Positions 25,476 to 33,900 of a stretch of 64,000 nucleotides of DNA are shown one piece after another. Made by a program: the position numbers and the translations under genes. The stretch comes from Streptomyces sp. Tue6028 (GTDB lineage Bacteria > Actinomycetota > Actinomycetes > Streptomycetales > Streptomycetaceae). The stretch spans positions 1 through 64,000 of the forward strand of contig NZ_MLCE01000033.1 of the NCBI RefSeq assembly GCF_002300165.1, written 5' to 3'. Below the pieces are notes generated by a model, which was not told the DNA's origin, made no database searches, and saw nothing but the letters and a program-made list of their open reading frames with translations. Position 1 is the first letter of the stretch. Every line of letters starts with the position of its first letter.

Positions 25476-28168
25476 GTCCGGGGCACCTCCTCGGCGTCGG
25501 CCCGGGGCGTCCTGCGGGCCCCCGGTGCGGCGGCCCCGAGGTAGGCCTCGGTGAGCCGGTCGGCCCGCACCTGGTCGCGCGGACCGCACCACGTCACCCG
25601 CCCCTGGCTCAGATGGGCGACCCTGTCGGCGACGTCGAGGACCTCGGTGGCCTTCTCCTCGACCAGCAGGACCGCGGTGCCCCGCTCCTTCAGTTCGGTC
25701 AGCAGCCGGAACACCTCGGCGACCAGGCGCGGGGCGAGTCCGAGCGACGGCTCGTCCGCGATCAGCACCTGCGGCGGATTCTGCAGCAGTGGTGCGAGGG
25801 CGAGCAGCTGCTGCTCACCGCCGGAGAGGGAACCGGCGCCGACGCCGCGGCGCGCGGCGAGGGCGGGGAAGCGCGTGTACACGGCCTCGCGTGCCTCCTT
25901 CGCCGGGAGGTGCAGCGCGAGGTTCTCCTCGACGGTGAGCGACGGGAAGATCCCGCGCCCCTCGGGCGCCAGCAGCACCCCGGCCCGCGACCGCCCGAGG
26001 GACCGCTCCCGCGTCACGTCGACCCCGGCCACGTACACCCGGCCGGTGAACGGCGTCAGGAGTCCGGCGGCGACGCCGCACGTGGTGCTCTTCCCGGCGC
26101 CGTTGGGGCCGAGCAGGACGAGGATCTCGCCGGGGCGCACCGCGAGGTCGACACCGTGCAGGACGGCGGCGCCCTCGTATCCGGCCCGGACGTCGCGCAG
26201 TTCGAGCACGGCACCGGGCGACGGGGGAGAGGCGGGCCCGGCCGGAGCGGACGGCGCCTCGGCCGTGCGCCTGCGGTGGAGTCGGGTGGACACGGCCGCC
26301 GCGTACCCGTCCGGGTCGTTGGCGAGCGCCAGACCCGCCAGACCGAACAGGACCACCGGCAGCTGCGCCGACTCGGTGACGTGGTCCGCCAGCAGATGCG
26401 GTACGACGACGTAGACGAGCCCGGCGACGACGGCGAACTGGGGGCGCCGGACGCCCGCCGCCACGACGACCGCGAGCCAGATCAGCCCGGTCATCGCGGT
26501 GAAATCGGTCGCCGTGACGCGGGTGCTGTACGACGCGTACAGCACTCCGCCGAACCCGGCGATCCCGGCCGACAGGGTGAACAGCAGGAGCTTGGTGCGG
26601 ATCACCGACACGCCCGAGGCCATGGCCGCCGCGGGCGCCGAGCGCACGGCCAGCATCGCGCGCCCCGACGGCGAGTGCCGCAGTGCGCTGAGCCCGGCGA
26701 CGGCCAGGGCGACGAGCACGGTCATCGCCACACCCATCGCCCGGTCGTCGCCGAGGTCCACCGGGCCGACGACCGGTCGGGGAACCGCCCACCCCGTGTC
26801 GCCGTTGCGCAGCAGGCCCGTCTGGAAGAGGACCTGGTCGGCGAGGAAGGCCAGCGCGAGCGTCGCGAGGGCGAGCGCACGTCCGCCGAGGCGCAGCGCG
26901 GGCAGGGCCACCAGGGCGCCGAGGACCGCGGCGGCACAGGTCCCCGCGGCGAGGGCCGCCGCGAACGGCCAACCGTGGCTCATCAGCAGGCCCGCCACGA
27001 GCGCCGCCCCGGTCACGAACGTGGCCTGCGCCAGGGACACCATCGCACCGAGCCCGGTCACCACCGTGAAGGACACGAACACCAGGGAGAGAGCCAGGCT
27101 TTGGGCGAGAAGGCCGCTCCAGAACGGGGTGGTGACCGTGTAGAAGGAGACGGCGAGCAGGATCCCGGCGACGGTCCACGGGCCCCAGCGCCGCGCCCAC
27201 GAGCGGCCGGCGAGATAGTCGGCGGGCGGCGCGTCGGCGGCGGCGGTGCCCGCCGTCCGCTGCCGCCGGGTCAGCACCAGCAGCCCGGCGAAGAGGATCA
27301 GGAACGGGACGGCCGTGCGGAATCCCGTGATGCCGTCGGCGAAGGACGCGTATCCGGCGACCAGGTTCTGCAGAACGCCGAGGCCCAGGCCGCCCGCGAA
27401 GGCAAGCGGCACGGAGGCGAAGCGGCCGAGGACCGCGGCGGTGGCCGAGACGAAGAGGAAGAGAGTGAAGTCGTGGGCGGACAGGCCGAGAAGGGGGGTG
27501 GCGAGGACGCCGGCGAGTCCGGCGAGCGCGGAGGACAGCATCCACGCGACCGACGACAACCGGTCGGCGCTCATGCCGCGCAGTTCGACGAGCGAGCGGT
27601 TGTCCACCGTCGCGCGGAGCCGGAGGCCGAGCGAGGTGTGCCGCATGAGGACCCACAGGCCGACGGCGACCACCGCGGTCGTCACCCAGGTGATCAACTG
27701 ATCGGAGTCGACGCCGACTCCGTCGACCGGCTGCCAGGACTTCGCGGGGCTGGGACCGACCCCGGGAAGCCCGAACTGGTTCTCCGCGGGCGCGACGGAC
27801 ACGCCCGCGTCCGCCAGGAGTTCGACGATCCACAGGCCGAGGGCGGGCAGAGCCACCAACAGTCCGATGGTGGCGACGATCTGGGCGGTCTCGCCGGCCC
27901 GGGCCAGCTTGCGGAACATCAGCCGGTCCAGGCCCCAGCCCAGCGCTGGGGCGAGGAGGCACACCAGCAGCAGGGCCGTGGGCACGGCCGGCCAGCCGAG
28001 GCCGGAGTGCAGTTCGTGGAAGGTGAGCGCACACAGGTACGCCGTGGCGCCGTGCGCGAAGTTGAACAGCCCCGAAGCCGAGTACGACAGGACGAGTCCC
28101 GTGGCCAGCAGTGCGTAGAGCGCGCCGGAGACCAGCCCGCTCAGGACGAACCCCAGCAGGTCCGACAT
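25472..28168 (-). CDS. Branched-chain-amino-acid-type ABC transporter, LivH-LivM-LivF triple fusion
   Basis: 898 residues. Residues about 1-300 are a LivH permease (SDLLGFVLSGLVSGALYALL, FNFAHGA). About 335-625 are a LivM permease (LSLVFVSFTVVTGLGAMVSLAQATF). About 650-875 are a LivF ATPase with LGPNGAGKSTT, LSGGEQQ, VLIADEPSLGLAP and LLVEEK. LivH and LivM are usually separate and LivF is always a separate small gene in textbook operons. With the LivG gene and the lipoprotein this makes a complete importer. The ligand is probably not certain to be an amino acid; the neighbouring acyl-CoA ligase suggests an organic acid. Confidence 0.92.
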   Translation of the reverse strand: MSDLLGFVLSGLVSGALYALLATGLVLSYSASGLFNFAHGATAYLCALTFHELHSGLGWPAVPTALLLVCLLAPALGWGLDRLMFRKLARAGETAQIVATIGLLVALPALGLWIVELLADAGVSVAPAENQFGLPGVGPSPAKSWQPVDGVGVDSDQLITWVTTAVVAVGLWVLMRHTSLGLRLRATVDNRSLVELRGMSADRLSSVAWMLSSALAGLAGVLATPLLGLSAHDFTLFLFVSATAAVLGRFASVPLAFAGGLGLGVLQNLVAGYASFADGITGFRTAVPFLILFAGLLVLTRRQRTAGTAAADAPPADYLAGRSWARRWGPWTVAGILLAVSFYTVTTPFWSGLLAQSLALSLVFVSFTVVTGLGAMVSLAQATFVTGAALVAGLLMSHGWPFAAALAAGTCAAAVLGALVALPALRLGGRALALATLALAFLADQVLFQTGLLRNGDTGWAVPRPVVGPVDLGDDRAMGVAMTVLVALAVAGLSALRHSPSGRAMLAVRSAPAAAMASGVSVIRTKLLLFTLSAGIAGFGGVLYASYSTRVTATDFTAMTGLIWLAVVVAAGVRRPQFAVVAGLVYVVVPHLLADHVTESAQLPVVLFGLAGLALANDPDGYAAAVSTRLHRRRTAEAPSAPAGPASPPSPGAVLELRDVRAGYEGAAVLHGVDLAVRPGEILVLLGPNGAGKSTTCGVAAGLLTPFTGRVYVAGVDVTRERSLGRSRAGVLLAPEGRGIFPSLTVEENLALHLPAKEAREAVYTRFPALAARRGVGAGSLSGGEQQLLALAPLLQNPPQVLIADEPSLGLAPRLVAEVFRLLTELKERGTAVLLVEEKATEVLDVADRVAHLSQGRVTWCGPRDQVRADRLTEAYLGAAAPGARRTPRADAEEVPRT

Positions 28169-28190
28169 TCCCAGCCCCCTTCGGTGTCGG

Positions 28191-29444
28191 CTACTTGAAG
28201 GGGATGGGTGTGTAGCACTTGAAGGGCGCCGACACGACGTACCGGCCGTCCTTCAGCTGGACCAGGGCCCCGCAGCCGAACGACTCCTTGCGGCCCCTGG
28301 GTTCGGCCCGGTCGCCGACCATGGTGCCGGTGTCGGAGAAGGAGTTCGCGGCCTTCTGGAAGGAGGCCACCGTCAGGTTCTTGCCCGCCTTCTCGGCGAT
28401 GGCCAGGAAGAGGTCGGCCGACATGTAGCCGGTCATCATGTGCATGTTGAGAGGAACGTCCTTGCCCGCCGCCTTCTTGATGTCCTGTTTGAACTGTGCC
28501 ATCGCCGGGGTGTCCTGTTCGAACGGCTGGAAGGACAGCAGGATGTGCACCCCGTCGAGCGCCTTCTTCGTGGCGCTCTTGGCGAGCAGGGCGGGGTCGT
28601 AGTCCGTCGGATCGGTGAGCACCCCGTCGTACCCGGTCCGTTTGAGAGCCGTGAACAGGCCGATGTTGTACGGAGTCTGCATCACGGAGACCACCGCGTC
28701 CGGGGCCTTGCCGCCGTCGCTGCGCAGGATCTCCTTCGTGTACGCCGACCAGTCGCTCGGTACGGCTCCGGCGGGCACGGACGACTTGGCGAAGGTGACC
28801 TCGTAGCCGGCCGACGCGAAACTCTGCCGGTAGGTGCGGATGGCGAAGGTGCCGGCGTCGCTGTCGTTGGCCAGGATCGCCACCGACCTGCCCCGCGCGC
28901 CGCCCGTGACCTGCTTGAGCCCCTCCGGCCAGGTCTGCGAGATGGTGCCGCCGGGCATCGGCACCATGCAGCCGCCGAAACCGTAGATGTACGTCGGCCC
29001 GCAGAAGGAGGGCAGGGTGCCCCAGCCGAAGGTGGGGACCTTCTCCTTCTGCAGGAAGTCCGCTCCGGAGAAGGTCGTCGAACTCATCGGAGCGATGGCG
29101 AACACCTTGTCCTGCTGGACGAGTTTGCGTGCCGCGGCGAGGTTCTTGGCCGGGTCCTGTCCGTCGTCCTCGGCCCCGAGGTAGTCGATGGTGCGGCCGT
29201 TGACTCCGCCCTCGGAGTTCGCGCGGTCGAAGCGGGCCTTGGCCCCGAGATCGGTGTCCTTCTTCGAGTACCCGGTGGCGGTCGTCATCGAGACGATCCC
29301 GCCGACCTTGACGGAGTCCGCGGTCACCCCGCGGACGGAGCCGCCCGCCTTGTCCGAACTCCCGCCGCCGACGGCCGAGTTGCAGGCGGTGGCGAGCAGC
29401 AGTGCGGCCACGGCGACGGTCATGGTGCGGATCGGTCGCGACAC
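28191..29444 (-). CDS. ABC transporter substrate-binding lipoprotein, LivJ/LivK type
   Basis: 417 residues. A lipoprotein signal ends at the lipobox LATAC (C21), followed by a periplasmic-binding-protein type I fold of the Leu/Ile/Val-binding (Peripla_BP_6) kind, with VKVGGIVSMTTATGYS, TIDYLGAEDDGQDPAKNLAAA and AIAPMSSTTFSGADFLQ. It lies 22 bp upstream of the LivHMF fusion and is probably the first gene of the operon. Ligand unknown. Tandem TGACG repeats lie 45-90 nt upstream. Confidence 0.9.
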   Translation of the reverse strand: MSRPIRTMTVAVAALLLATACNSAVGGGSSDKAGGSVRGVTADSVKVGGIVSMTTATGYSKKDTDLGAKARFDRANSEGGVNGRTIDYLGAEDDGQDPAKNLAAARKLVQQDKVFAIAPMSSTTFSGADFLQKEKVPTFGWGTLPSFCGPTYIYGFGGCMVPMPGGTISQTWPEGLKQVTGGARGRSVAILANDSDAGTFAIRTYRQSFASAGYEVTFAKSSVPAGAVPSDWSAYTKEILRSDGGKAPDAVVSVMQTPYNIGLFTALKRTGYDGVLTDPTDYDPALLAKSATKKALDGVHILLSFQPFEQDTPAMAQFKQDIKKAAGKDVPLNMHMMTGYMSADLFLAIAEKAGKNLTVASFQKAANSFSDTGTMVGDRAEPRGRKESFGCGALVQLKDGRYVVSAPFKCYTPIPFK

Positions 29445-29488
29445 GGTCGGTCCCCCTCCTGAGAATGACCGAAAGTGTCCGTGGAATC

Positions 29489-29534
29489 TGACGGAGCGTC
29501 AATATCTGACGCATCGATAAATGACGAACCATCA
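29489..29534. promoter_or_regulatory. Tandem TGACG half-sites upstream of the ABC operon
   Basis: TGACG-GAG-CGTCA is a perfect 5-3-5 dyad at 29489-29501, with a looser copy TGACG-CAT-CGATA at 29507-29519 and TGACG-AAC-CATCA at 29522-29534. The A+T-rich setting and the position 45-90 nt before the lipoprotein start suggest a TetR-type operator array. Confidence 0.55.
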
Positions 29535-29548
29535 GAAAGCAAAGGGTG

Positions 29549-29591
29549 TGGGCCCCGGGCGCCCTCCTGGGCGCGGGCGCGCAGGGGCCCA
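29549..29591 (-). terminator. Hairpin between acyl-CoA synthetase and ABC operon
   Basis: Arms TGGGCCCC/GGGGCCCA (8 bp) enclose further G+C-rich complementary sequence. It lies 65 bp beyond the synthetase stop, separating it from the importer operon. Confidence 0.6.
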
Positions 29592-29655
29592 GGCCTCGCC
29601 GGAACGAGGTCGCGGCCCACCGGGGTGACCGGTCTGTGCCTGGTGCAGGGCCTCT

Positions 29656-31482
29656 CTACGCCTGGTACAGGGCCTCGACCTCGGTCGAGTACGCCTTCTC
29701 GATCGCCTTCCGCTTCAGCTTCAGCGACGGCGTCAGCAGCCCGTGCTCCTCGGTGAACTGGTGGGCCAGTATCCGGAACGTCCGGATCGACTCCGCCTGG
29801 GAGACCAGCGTGTTCGCGGCGACCACCGCGCGCCGCACTTCGGTCTCCAGGTCGGGATCGCGCACCAGCTCGGCGGGCGACAACTGCGGCTTTCCGCGCA
29901 TCCCGAGCCAGTGCTCGACGGCCTCGGAGTCGAGGGTGACCAGCGCGGCGATGTAGGGCTTGTCGTTGCCGACGACGATGCACTGCGCGACCAGCGGGTG
30001 GTCGCGCACCCGCTCCTCCAGGATCCCCGGCGAGACGCTCTTGCCGCCGGAGGTCACCAGGATCTCCTTCTTGCGCCCGGTGATGGTGAGGTAGCCGTCC
30101 TCGTCGAGCGAGCCCAGGTCGCCGGTGGCGAGCCAGCCGTCGTGCAGGGTGGCGTCGGTGGCCTTGGGGTCGTTCAGGTACCCCTGGAAGACGTTGCCGC
30201 CGTGCAGCCAGATCTCGCCGTCGTCGGCGATGTGCACCGTCGTGCCGGGGATCGCCTGCCCGACGGTGCCGAACCGGGTGCGCTCCGGCGGGTTGGCCGT
30301 CGCGGCGGCCGTGGACTCGGTGAGCCCGTACCCCTCGTAGATGAACACGCCGGCACCCGCGAAGAACAGTCCGAGCCGCCGGTCCATCGCCGAGCCGCCC
30401 GACATGGCGTGCTTGACCCGCCCGCCCATCGCGGCCCGCACCTTGGAGTAGACGAGCTTGTCGAAGAGCTGGTGCTGCATCCGCAGACTCGCGGACGGGC
30501 CGGGGCCGATGCCCCACGCCTTCGCCTCCGTCGCGTCGGCGTAGCGCACGGCGACCTCGACGGCCTTCTCGAACGGCCCCGACTTGCCTTCCTTCTCGGC
30601 CTTGCGGCGGGCGGCGTTGAAGACCTTCTCGAAGATGTACGGGACGGCGAGGAAGAACGTCGGCCGGAAGGCGGCCAGGTCGGGCAGCAGGGCGGCCGCG
30701 TTCAGCTGCGGCTGATGGCCGAACTTGACCTTCCCGCGGAACGCGGCGACCTGCACCATGCGCCCGAAGACGTGCGCGAGCGGCAGGAACAGCAGGGTGG
30801 CCGCCTGGTCGCCGCGCTTGGAGTGGAAGACGGGCTCCCAGCGTTCGATGACCGTGTCCGCCTCGAACATGAAGTTCGAGTGGGACAGGACGCAGCCCTT
30901 GGGGCGCCCGGTGGTGCCCGAGGTGTAGATGATCGTTGCGATCGACTCCGGTGTGACCGCCCGGCGGTGCCGGTGGACCACCTCGTCGTCGATGTGCGCG
31001 CCCGCCTCGTACAGCTCCTGGACCGCACCCACGTCGAGCTGCCAGAGCTGGTGCAGCTGTGGGAGCCGGTCCACGACCGTGGCGACGGTCATCGCGTGGT
31101 CCTCGTGCTCCACCATGATCGCCGACACCTGGGCGTCGTGCAGCATCCAGAAGACCTGCTCGGCGGAGGAGGTGGGGTAGACGGGCACGACCTGGGCGCC
31201 GATCGTCCACAGCGCGAAGTCGAAGAGCGTCCACTCGTACCGGGTGCGGCACATGATCGCGACCCGGTCGCCGAAGCGGATGCCGTGGGCCAGCAGACCC
31301 TTGGCGAGCGCGAGCACCTCGTCACGGAACTCGGCGGACGTGACGTCACGCCACTGACCCTGGTCGTCCTTGCGTCCGAGTGCGACGTGGAGGGGGTCTT
31401 CCTGGGCATGGTCGAAGACGACGTCGGCCAGGCCGCCCACCGGCGGCGCCGACGCCAATGGGGGGTTGGTGAACTCGCGCAA
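29656..31482 (-). CDS. AMP-dependent acyl-CoA synthetase (long-chain FadD/FACL type)
   Basis: 608 residues of the adenylate-forming family. The P-loop motif IIYTSGTTGRPKGC, YEGYGLTEST, GWLATGDLGSLDEDGYL and ITGRKKEILVTSGGKSVSP are present. It activates a fatty or other carboxylic acid as acyl-AMP and then acyl-CoA. The start is TTG 31482 (MREFTNPPL, as in homologues) with AGGAG 8 nt upstream. It precedes an ABC importer operon on the same strand but a hairpin intervenes, and an 815-bp repeat-rich region lies upstream. Confidence 0.9.
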   Translation of the reverse strand: MREFTNPPLASAPPVGGLADVVFDHAQEDPLHVALGRKDDQGQWRDVTSAEFRDEVLALAKGLLAHGIRFGDRVAIMCRTRYEWTLFDFALWTIGAQVVPVYPTSSAEQVFWMLHDAQVSAIMVEHEDHAMTVATVVDRLPQLHQLWQLDVGAVQELYEAGAHIDDEVVHRHRRAVTPESIATIIYTSGTTGRPKGCVLSHSNFMFEADTVIERWEPVFHSKRGDQAATLLFLPLAHVFGRMVQVAAFRGKVKFGHQPQLNAAALLPDLAAFRPTFFLAVPYIFEKVFNAARRKAEKEGKSGPFEKAVEVAVRYADATEAKAWGIGPGPSASLRMQHQLFDKLVYSKVRAAMGGRVKHAMSGGSAMDRRLGLFFAGAGVFIYEGYGLTESTAAATANPPERTRFGTVGQAIPGTTVHIADDGEIWLHGGNVFQGYLNDPKATDATLHDGWLATGDLGSLDEDGYLTITGRKKEILVTSGGKSVSPGILEERVRDHPLVAQCIVVGNDKPYIAALVTLDSEAVEHWLGMRGKPQLSPAELVRDPDLETEVRRAVVAANTLVSQAESIRTFRILAHQFTEEHGLLTPSLKLKRKAIEKAYSTEVEALYQA

Positions 31483-31631
31483 TCCCGCTCCTCGTGGCGC
31501 TCCGCACAGCGCCGTGAAAGCTACCCCACCCGGCCGCCGGGCGGGAGAGGGGTCGAACCACCGGTCGTCGCGGCGAATGCACAGGTCAGCCGCGGAAATG
31601 CCCTCACAAGGGGAAGGGCCGGACAGAATCC

Positions 31632-31647
31632 CTTACGGTTCCGTAAG
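31632..31647. promoter_or_regulatory. Palindrome upstream of the acyl-CoA synthetase
   Basis: CTTACGG-TT-CCGTAAG, 7-bp perfect arms, in an A+T-richer pocket 150 nt upstream of the synthetase start. TetR-family fatty-acid regulators commonly bind such sites; the binder is unknown. Confidence 0.5.
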
Positions 31648-31960
31648 TTTCTGGCCCGCAATCTCCACGGAATCTGTACGACCCGATTACGGTGGACGGC
31701 ATCTTGTAAACCGGATGTGGAGCATCCGATTCCGCAGGGGCGAGGCCTCGACGGATCCTCTGCCCGAAGATCCGGAATCCATTCCTCCACCCCGTGCGAC
31801 CTGCCCCTCCGCTTCAGCGCGGCCCGGGACCGGCTGTCCGTGCCGGCGTGCGTCCGTGCGGAGCCGGGCTGGTCGTGCGGCCGCGCGGGGCCGATCGGGT
31901 CGTGCGGCCGCGCGTTTGGGGCAGCCGGGCCGGTTCGAGCGCCATGCGTCCGGCGCGGTC

Positions 31961-32062
31961 CGGCGCGGTCCGGCGGGTTCGTGTCGAGTGTGTCCGGCGC
32001 GGTCCGGCGGGTTCGTGTCGAGTGTGTCCGGCGCGGTCCGGCCGGTTCGTGCCGCGTACGTC
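31961..32062. repeat. 34-bp tandem repeat, three copies
   Basis: Copies at 31961-31994 and 31995-32028 are identical; the third (32029-32062) is diverged. Each begins CGGCGCGGTCCGGCGGGTTC. A still more diverged partial copy precedes the array. Confidence 0.85.
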
Positions 32063-32086
32063 CGGGCGGGCCCCGTCGTTGCCGTG

Positions 32087-32163
32087 CGGGCAGCGGGCAG
32101 CGGGCAGCGGGCAGCGGGCAGCGGGCAGCGGGCAGCGGGCAGCGGGCAGCGGGCAGCGGGCAG
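32087..32163. repeat. 7-bp tandem repeat (CGGGCAG), eleven exact copies
   Basis: Eleven uninterrupted copies of CGGGCAG span 77 bp; a twelfth unit (CGGGCTG) is mutated. The period of 7 is not a multiple of 3, as expected for non-coding DNA. Arrays of this purity are prone to copy-number change by slippage. Confidence 0.95.
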
Positions 32164-32204
32164 CGGGCTGTGCGCCTTGCGGGGGAAGGGGCGGCCGTCG
32201 ATCG

Positions 32205-32256
32205 CGGGACGGGGGCGGTTTCCGGGGCGATCGCCCCGGAAACCGCCCCCGTCCCG
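32205..32256. terminator. Perfect 52-bp palindrome downstream of the MFS gene
   Basis: 26-bp arms with no spacer, centred on GCGATCGC between 32230 and 32231; the left arm begins CGGGACGGGGGCGGTTTCCG. It lies 41 bp beyond the MFS stop. As RNA it folds into a very long hairpin, so a terminator on either strand is the simplest reading, but it could also extrude as a cruciform. Confidence 0.75.
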
Positions 32257-32297
32257 GCCGGGTGACACCGCGCGGCGCCGTCACCGCACCGCCCGTG

Positions 32298-33782
32298 TCA
32301 CCCGCGCGGTGCAGCCACCGTCTCGCCCGGTGCCTCGACCGGGCTCGCCACGGGGCGCGGTGTCCGCACCAGCACCAGTACCAGCGCCCCGGCGGCCATT
32401 CCCGTCACTCCCGCGGCCATCGACGCCGTGTCGAGTCCGGAGGCGAACGCCGCCCGCAGCGTGTGCTCGGGGAACGCGCCGCGCAGGGCTCCCGCGCCGC
32501 CGCCCGCGAGCGTGTGCGCCGCGTCGTGCGGCAGCGTGTCCCGCATCCGGGACGTCAGGACCGTGCCGAAGACCGCGACGCCGAGGGCGTAGCCGAGCTG
32601 CCGGACCGTGTTGACCGCGCCGCCCGCCATGCCCGCCCGCTCGGGCGGGACCGCCGCGAGCGCCGCGCCGGCGATCGCGGGGGAGACGAAGCCGGTGCCG
32701 GTGCCCACCAGCACCAGGCCCGGCACCAGTGCCGTCCACCCGCTGCCCGCGTCCAGGACGGCCTGGCAGATCGCGCCCGAGCCGATCAGCAGCAGCCCGC
32801 CGCCGATCGTCAGCCGGGCCGGAACCCCGTGCAGCAGCTTGCCGGCGAGGATCGCGACCACCACGGACGCGCCCGTCATGGGCAGCAGCGTGAGCCCGCC
32901 GCGCACCGGGCTCATGCCGAGCACCGTCTGCATCCAGATCGACAGGTACGGGACGACCCCGAACGCCACCCCGTTGAAGGCGAGCGCGCCCGCCATCACC
33001 CCCACGAACGAGGGCTTGCGCAGCAGGGACAGGTCGAGCAGCGGGTGAGCGGCTCGCTGCTCGACGAGGACGAACCCGACGGCGGCCAGCGCCGCGACGG
33101 TGAACGAACCCGTGGTGACCGCCGACGTCCAGCCGTCGGAACCGGCCCGCACCACCCCGTACGTCGTCGCTCCGGCGAAGCACGCGAACGCCGCCGTGCC
33201 CGCCCAGTCGATGCGCATCCCGCGCGGACCGCGCGACTCCGGCACCACGCGCAGGGTCAGCCACACCGACGCCACGCTGACCGGCAGGTTCACGAAGAAG
33301 ATCCAGCGCCAGCCGGGCCCCTCGGTGAGCAGACCGCCCAGTACCGGCCCGACCGCCGCGGCGCCGCCGCTGACCGCGCCCCACACGCCGAGCGCCGCCG
33401 ACCGCTGCCGCCCCTGGTAGACGGAACCGAGCAGCGGCAGCGTCGTCGCGAACATCGCCGCCGCGCCCACACCCTGCAGACCGCGCGCGGCCACCAGCAT
33501 CCCCGGCCCCGACGCCAGCCCGCACAGCAGCGACGCCACCGCGAACAGCGCGACGCCCGCCACGTGCACACGGCGCCTTCCGAGGATGTCGGCCGCCGCC
33601 CCGACCCCCAGCAGCAGCGCGGCGAGTGCGAGCGCGTACCCGTCGATCACCCATTGCAGATCGCTCAGCGACGCGTCCAGCGCCCGCGCCATGTCCGGCA
33701 GCGCGACGACGGCGATCGTCACGTCCAGCAGCAACATGAACGTGCCCAGGCATATCGCCGTGAGCGGCCCCCATGTACGCAT
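32298..33782 (-). CDS. MFS drug/H+ antiporter, DHA2 (14-TMS, EmrB/QacA) family
   Basis: 494 residues with about 14 hydrophobic segments. FMLLLDVTIAVVALPDMARAL with LQWVIDGYALALAALLL (motif D1/A region) and GRRRVHVAGVALFAVASLLCG are typical of the DHA2 family. ATG 33782 is chosen because GAGGAG lies 8 nt upstream and homologues start MRTWGPL; the frame is open 67 codons further into the divergent regulator's leader. Probably controlled by the Lrp-type regulator transcribed divergently from 33901. Substrate unknown. Confidence 0.9.
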   Translation of the reverse strand: MRTWGPLTAICLGTFMLLLDVTIAVVALPDMARALDASLSDLQWVIDGYALALAALLLGVGAAADILGRRRVHVAGVALFAVASLLCGLASGPGMLVAARGLQGVGAAAMFATTLPLLGSVYQGRQRSAALGVWGAVSGGAAAVGPVLGGLLTEGPGWRWIFFVNLPVSVASVWLTLRVVPESRGPRGMRIDWAGTAAFACFAGATTYGVVRAGSDGWTSAVTTGSFTVAALAAVGFVLVEQRAAHPLLDLSLLRKPSFVGVMAGALAFNGVAFGVVPYLSIWMQTVLGMSPVRGGLTLLPMTGASVVVAILAGKLLHGVPARLTIGGGLLLIGSGAICQAVLDAGSGWTALVPGLVLVGTGTGFVSPAIAGAALAAVPPERAGMAGGAVNTVRQLGYALGVAVFGTVLTSRMRDTLPHDAAHTLAGGGAGALRGAFPEHTLRAAFASGLDTASMAAGVTGMAAGALVLVLVRTPRPVASPVEAPGETVAAPRG

Positions 33783-33900
33783 GTCCTCAACTCCTCGTGC
33801 CACGGATGCGTATGCCTCCGTACGATGAGCTCCGGACGGATGATCGCGGTCGCCGCGGGCATCGGATCGACGGAATCCGACAGAGGAAGGTCCCGCAGAG

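Larger units (their letters stand above)
31483..32297. other. 815-bp non-coding, repeat-rich region
   Basis: The region separates the 5' end of the acyl-CoA synthetase from the 3' end of the MFS gene. In order it contains a 16-bp dyad (31632), duplicated GGTCGTGCGGCCGCGCG segments near 31870-31910, a 34-bp tandem repeat (31961), a 7-bp tandem repeat (32087) and a 52-bp perfect palindrome (32205). The long open frames crossing it on both strands have only low-complexity translations (PLPAARC repeats) and are not credible genes. Confidence 0.75.

Noticed and set aside
25613..28198. 861-residue plus-strand open frame opposite the LivHMF fusion
   Set aside because: Gln/Arg/Gly/Glu-rich antisense translation without motifs; the minus-strand gene has three clear domains.
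32087..32163. CRISPR-like direct repeats
   Set aside because: The 7-bp units are contiguous with no spacers and no cas genes nearby; it is a simple tandem repeat.
31687..32268. A 193-residue minus-strand open frame across the repeat region (and a longer plus-strand frame from 29743)
   Set aside because: Translations are dominated by PLPAARC repeats from the 7-mer and by Arg/Pro bias. The plus-strand frame is antisense to the acyl-CoA synthetase. No ribosome site or family resemblance.
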